Source of the DNA: Hydrogenophaga sp.
GTDB lineage: Bacteria > Pseudomonadota > Gammaproteobacteria > Burkholderiales > Burkholderiaceae_C
Direction: 5' to 3'
Assembly (NCBI GenBank): GCA_021154985.1
Contig: JAJNQE010000082.1
Coordinates: forward strand, 1 to 16,264
DNA length: 16,264 bases
Shown here: in pieces, positions 14,436 through 16,264 of the stretch
How positions within the stretch are numbered: the first letter of the stretch is position 1
Layout of the letters: each line of letters starts with the position of its first letter
Program-made: the position numbers and the translations under genes
Notes under the pieces: model-generated
Database searches by the model: none
What the model saw: only the letters and a program-made list of their open reading frames with translations
Told to the model about the DNA's origin: nothing

Positions 14436-15638
14436 TCAGAGCGCCTGGGCCAGCCGGCCCACGCCCTCTTCGATCTTCTCCAGCCCCACGGTGGCAAAGC
14501 TCAGGCGCAGCGTTGCAGCGTCTGGGTTGCGGGCGTAGAACGGCGCGCCCGGCACAAAAGCCACCCCCTTGTCGATCGCGCGCCTGGCCAGCTCGGCGCC
14601 GTCGTTGACCTTGCCACCCGCGCCCGTGAGCCGCGCCCAGATGAACAAACCGCCTTGCGGCTGCACGAACTCGATCGCATCACCCAACTCGCGCCTGAGC
14701 GCATTGCCCATGGTGGTGGCGCGCTCGGCGTACACCTGCCGCACCTTGGCCAGCGTGGCCGGCATGCGCCCGGCCTTGAGGTACTGCGCGGCCGTGGCCT
14801 GCGCAAAGGTGCTGGTGTGCGCGTCGCTGAACTGTTTGCACATGGTGGCTTTGGCCAGCAGCTCGGCGGGGCCGACCATCCAGCCCACGCGCAGGCCGGG
14901 GCTGAGCACCTTGCTCAGGCTGCCGCAATGCACCAGCCGTTCACGGCTGCCGGGCACGTCCGCGCTCAAGGCCAGCAGGCTGGGCGGTGGCGCTTCACCA
15001 AAGTACAAGTCGCCATACGGATCGTCTTCCACGATCAGCGTGTTGTGTTTCACCGCCATGGCCAGCACCGCCTTGCGCCGATCCAGGCTCATGAGCGCGC
15101 CGCTGGGGTTGCCAAACGTGGGGATGAGGTAGACGAACTTCGGCTTGTGCTCGGCGATCAGCTGTTCCAGTTTGTCGGTTTGCGTGCCCTCGCCGTCCAC
15201 CGGCACCGTGATGAGTTCGGCGCCATACAGACGGAAGCACTGGATGGTGGCCAGAAACGTAGGGCCTTCGACGATCACCTTGTCGCCGGGTGAGATCAGC
15301 GTCTTGCCCAGCAGGTCCAGGCCCTGCTGGCTGCCGGTGGTGACGATCAGGTCGTTCGCCGGCACACCGCTCACACCCTTGCTGGCCATGAAGCTGGCGA
15401 TCTGTTCGCGCAGGGGCTGGTGGCCCTCGGTGGCGCCGTACTGCAGCGCTGCGCCGGGCTCTTCAGACAGCGCGGTGTTCACCGCCTCGCGGATGCCGTC
15501 CACGTCGAACAGCGCGCTGTCGGGGAAGCCGCCCGCAAAACTGATGATGCCGGGCCTGCCCAGCAGCTTGAAGAGTTCGCGGATGGCGGAGGTTTCAACG
15601 TTGTTGAGGCGGTCGGCGAAGGGGATGGTGAAGGACAT
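14436..15638 (-). CDS. PLP-dependent class I/II aminotransferase
   Basis: This 400-residue fold-type I aminotransferase resembles the 2-aminoadipate/LysN group and the catalytic half of MocR regulators. PLP-contacting residues are visible: Asn177 (FGNPSG), Asp205 and Tyr208 (VEDDPYGDLYF), Lys243 as the Schiff-base lysine (CGSLSKVLSPGLRVGW) and Arg250. The N-terminal ISFAGGFPDSALF and QYGATEGHQPLR motifs are typical of this subgroup. The substrate cannot be decided from sequence; aminoadipate, aromatic or branched-chain amino acids are all possible. There is no helix-turn-helix, so it is an enzyme and not a MocR regulator. It converges with the acyltransferase gene (15-bp gap) and diverges from nth (88 bp), where no clear promoter consensus was seen. 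Confidence 0.88.
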   Translation of the reverse strand: MSFTIPFADRLNNVETSAIRELFKLLGRPGIISFAGGFPDSALFDVDGIREAVNTALSEEPGAALQYGATEGHQPLREQIASFMASKGVSGVPANDLIVTTGSQQGLDLLGKTLISPGDKVIVEGPTFLATIQCFRLYGAELITVPVDGEGTQTDKLEQLIAEHKPKFVYLIPTFGNPSGALMSLDRRKAVLAMAVKHNTLIVEDDPYGDLYFGEAPPPSLLALSADVPGSRERLVHCGSLSKVLSPGLRVGWMVGPAELLAKATMCKQFSDAHTSTFAQATAAQYLKAGRMPATLAKVRQVYAERATTMGNALRRELGDAIEFVQPQGGLFIWARLTGAGGKVNDGAELARRAIDKGVAFVPGAPFYARNPDAATLRLSFATVGLEKIEEGVGRLAQAL

Positions 15639-15726
15639 GGCTGGGTCTCGGCGGGCGGAGCGAAATGAAACAGGCTTGCATTGTCCCCAAAACCGCCGGG
15701 CACGCCCGGATCGCTAGACTTCATCC

Positions 15727-16264
15727 ATGAAATCTGCCCAGATCGAAGCTTTCTTCGCCACCCTCCAGGCCGCCAACCCAAATCCGCAGACCGAGCTGGA
15801 ATACACCAGCGTGTTCGAGCTGCTGGCCGCCGTGCTGCTCTCGGCCCAGGCCACCGACGTGGGCGTGAACAAGGCCACGCGCAAGCTGTTTCCGGTGGCG
15901 AACACGCCGCAGAAAATTCTGGACCTGGGGCTTGAAGGGCTGGAGCGGTACATCAAGACCATTGGCCTGTACCGCAGCAAGGCGAGGCACCTCATGGAAG
16001 CCTGCCGCATGCTGGTGGAGCAGCATGGCGGCGAGGTGCCCCGCACCCGCGAAGCGCTCGAAGCCCTGCCCGGCGTGGGCCGAAAAACGGCCAACGTGGT
16101 GCTCAACGTCGCCTTCGGTCAGCCCACCATGGCGGTGGACACGCACATCTTCCGCGTGAGCAACCGCACCGGCCTGGCGCCGGGCAAGAACCCGCTGCAA
16201 GTGGAACTGCAACTCATGAAGCGCGTGCCACCCGCCTACGCGGTGGACTCGCACCACTGGCTGA
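15727..16264 (+). CDS. nth: Endonuclease III (DNA glycosylase/AP lyase), 3' end outside the window
   Basis: The first 179 codons of the base-excision repair enzyme that removes oxidised pyrimidines are present. The helix-hairpin-helix LPGVGRKTANVVL has catalytic Lys120, and Asp138 lies in VDTHIFRV, the same positions as in the E. coli enzyme. The early LLSAQATD motif is also present (38-45). The four C-terminal Cys of the [4Fe-4S] cluster would come after the window end, so their presence is not confirmed. The start has no clear Shine-Dalgarno sequence, but the N-terminus MKSAQIEAFFATLQAANPNP fits the family. The cluster-dependent enzyme would be a client of the isc system in this window, though that is shared by many proteins. 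Confidence 0.94.
   Translation, partial: MKSAQIEAFFATLQAANPNPQTELEYTSVFELLAAVLLSAQATDVGVNKATRKLFPVANTPQKILDLGLEGLERYIKTIGLYRSKARHLMEACRMLVEQHGGEVPRTREALEALPGVGRKTANVVLNVAFGQPTMAVDTHIFRVSNRTGLAPGKNPLQVELQLMKRVPPAYAVDSHHWL

Noticed and set aside
14436..15638. Aminotransferase as a MocR-type regulator
   Set aside because: No N-terminal helix-turn-helix; the protein starts directly with the aminotransferase fold.

Overview
The window is high-GC proteobacterial DNA and most likely comes from a betaproteobacterium of the order Burkholderiales (Comamonadaceae-like). I base this on codon use, the complete isc operon headed by IscR, and the protein sequences of UvrB, DUF3820, DUF6172 and RNase D-like genes. 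The placement is by recognition only; no search was run. Almost everything from 1 to 10407 is on the minus strand.

Positions 1 to about 3750 are one end of an integrated, mobilizable genetic element inserted beside a tRNA-Val(CAC) gene. Reading away from the tRNA along the minus strand, the order is: a short att/arm-site region with a tandem 11-bp repeat, a tyrosine recombinase, a 497-bp non-coding region with operator-like inverted repeats, a KfrA-like coiled-coil DNA-binding protein, a hairpin-rich segment resembling an oriT, a MobC-type relaxosome accessory gene, and the first ~35 codons of a relaxase. The relaxase is cut off by the end of an IS3-family insertion sequence that runs off the left edge. 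The element's other end and any cargo lie outside the window. The most unusual point is that the KfrA-like protein ends in an acidic DDDIPF tail like the C-terminal tip of single-stranded DNA-binding protein (SSB).

Positions 3749 to 10200 are core chromosome: tRNA-Val, then (minus strand, in transcription order from the right) iscR-iscS-iscU-iscA-hscB-hscA-fdx-dnaQ. This is the iron-sulfur cluster assembly operon (desulfurase, scaffold, carrier, J-protein/Hsp70 pair, ferredoxin). It ends in the proofreading subunit of DNA polymerase III, whose start codon overlaps the fdx stop. A sequence fitting an IscR type 1 site overlaps the iscR -10 box, which fits autoregulation. A strong hairpin followed by a T-rich run sits immediately before the hscB start codon and may set the chaperone-to-scaffold ratio.

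Positions 10208 to 16264 hold further housekeeping genes: uvrB with an overlapping upstream DUF6172 gene (minus), an RNase D-like 3'-5' exonuclease (plus), a DUF3820 gene (minus), a small lysophospholipid acyltransferase-like gene (plus), a PLP-dependent aminotransferase (minus) and endonuclease III (nth, plus, cut by the window end). Two DNA-repair genes (uvrB, nth) lie here, but apart from the uvrB/DUF6172 overlap nothing suggests functional coupling.
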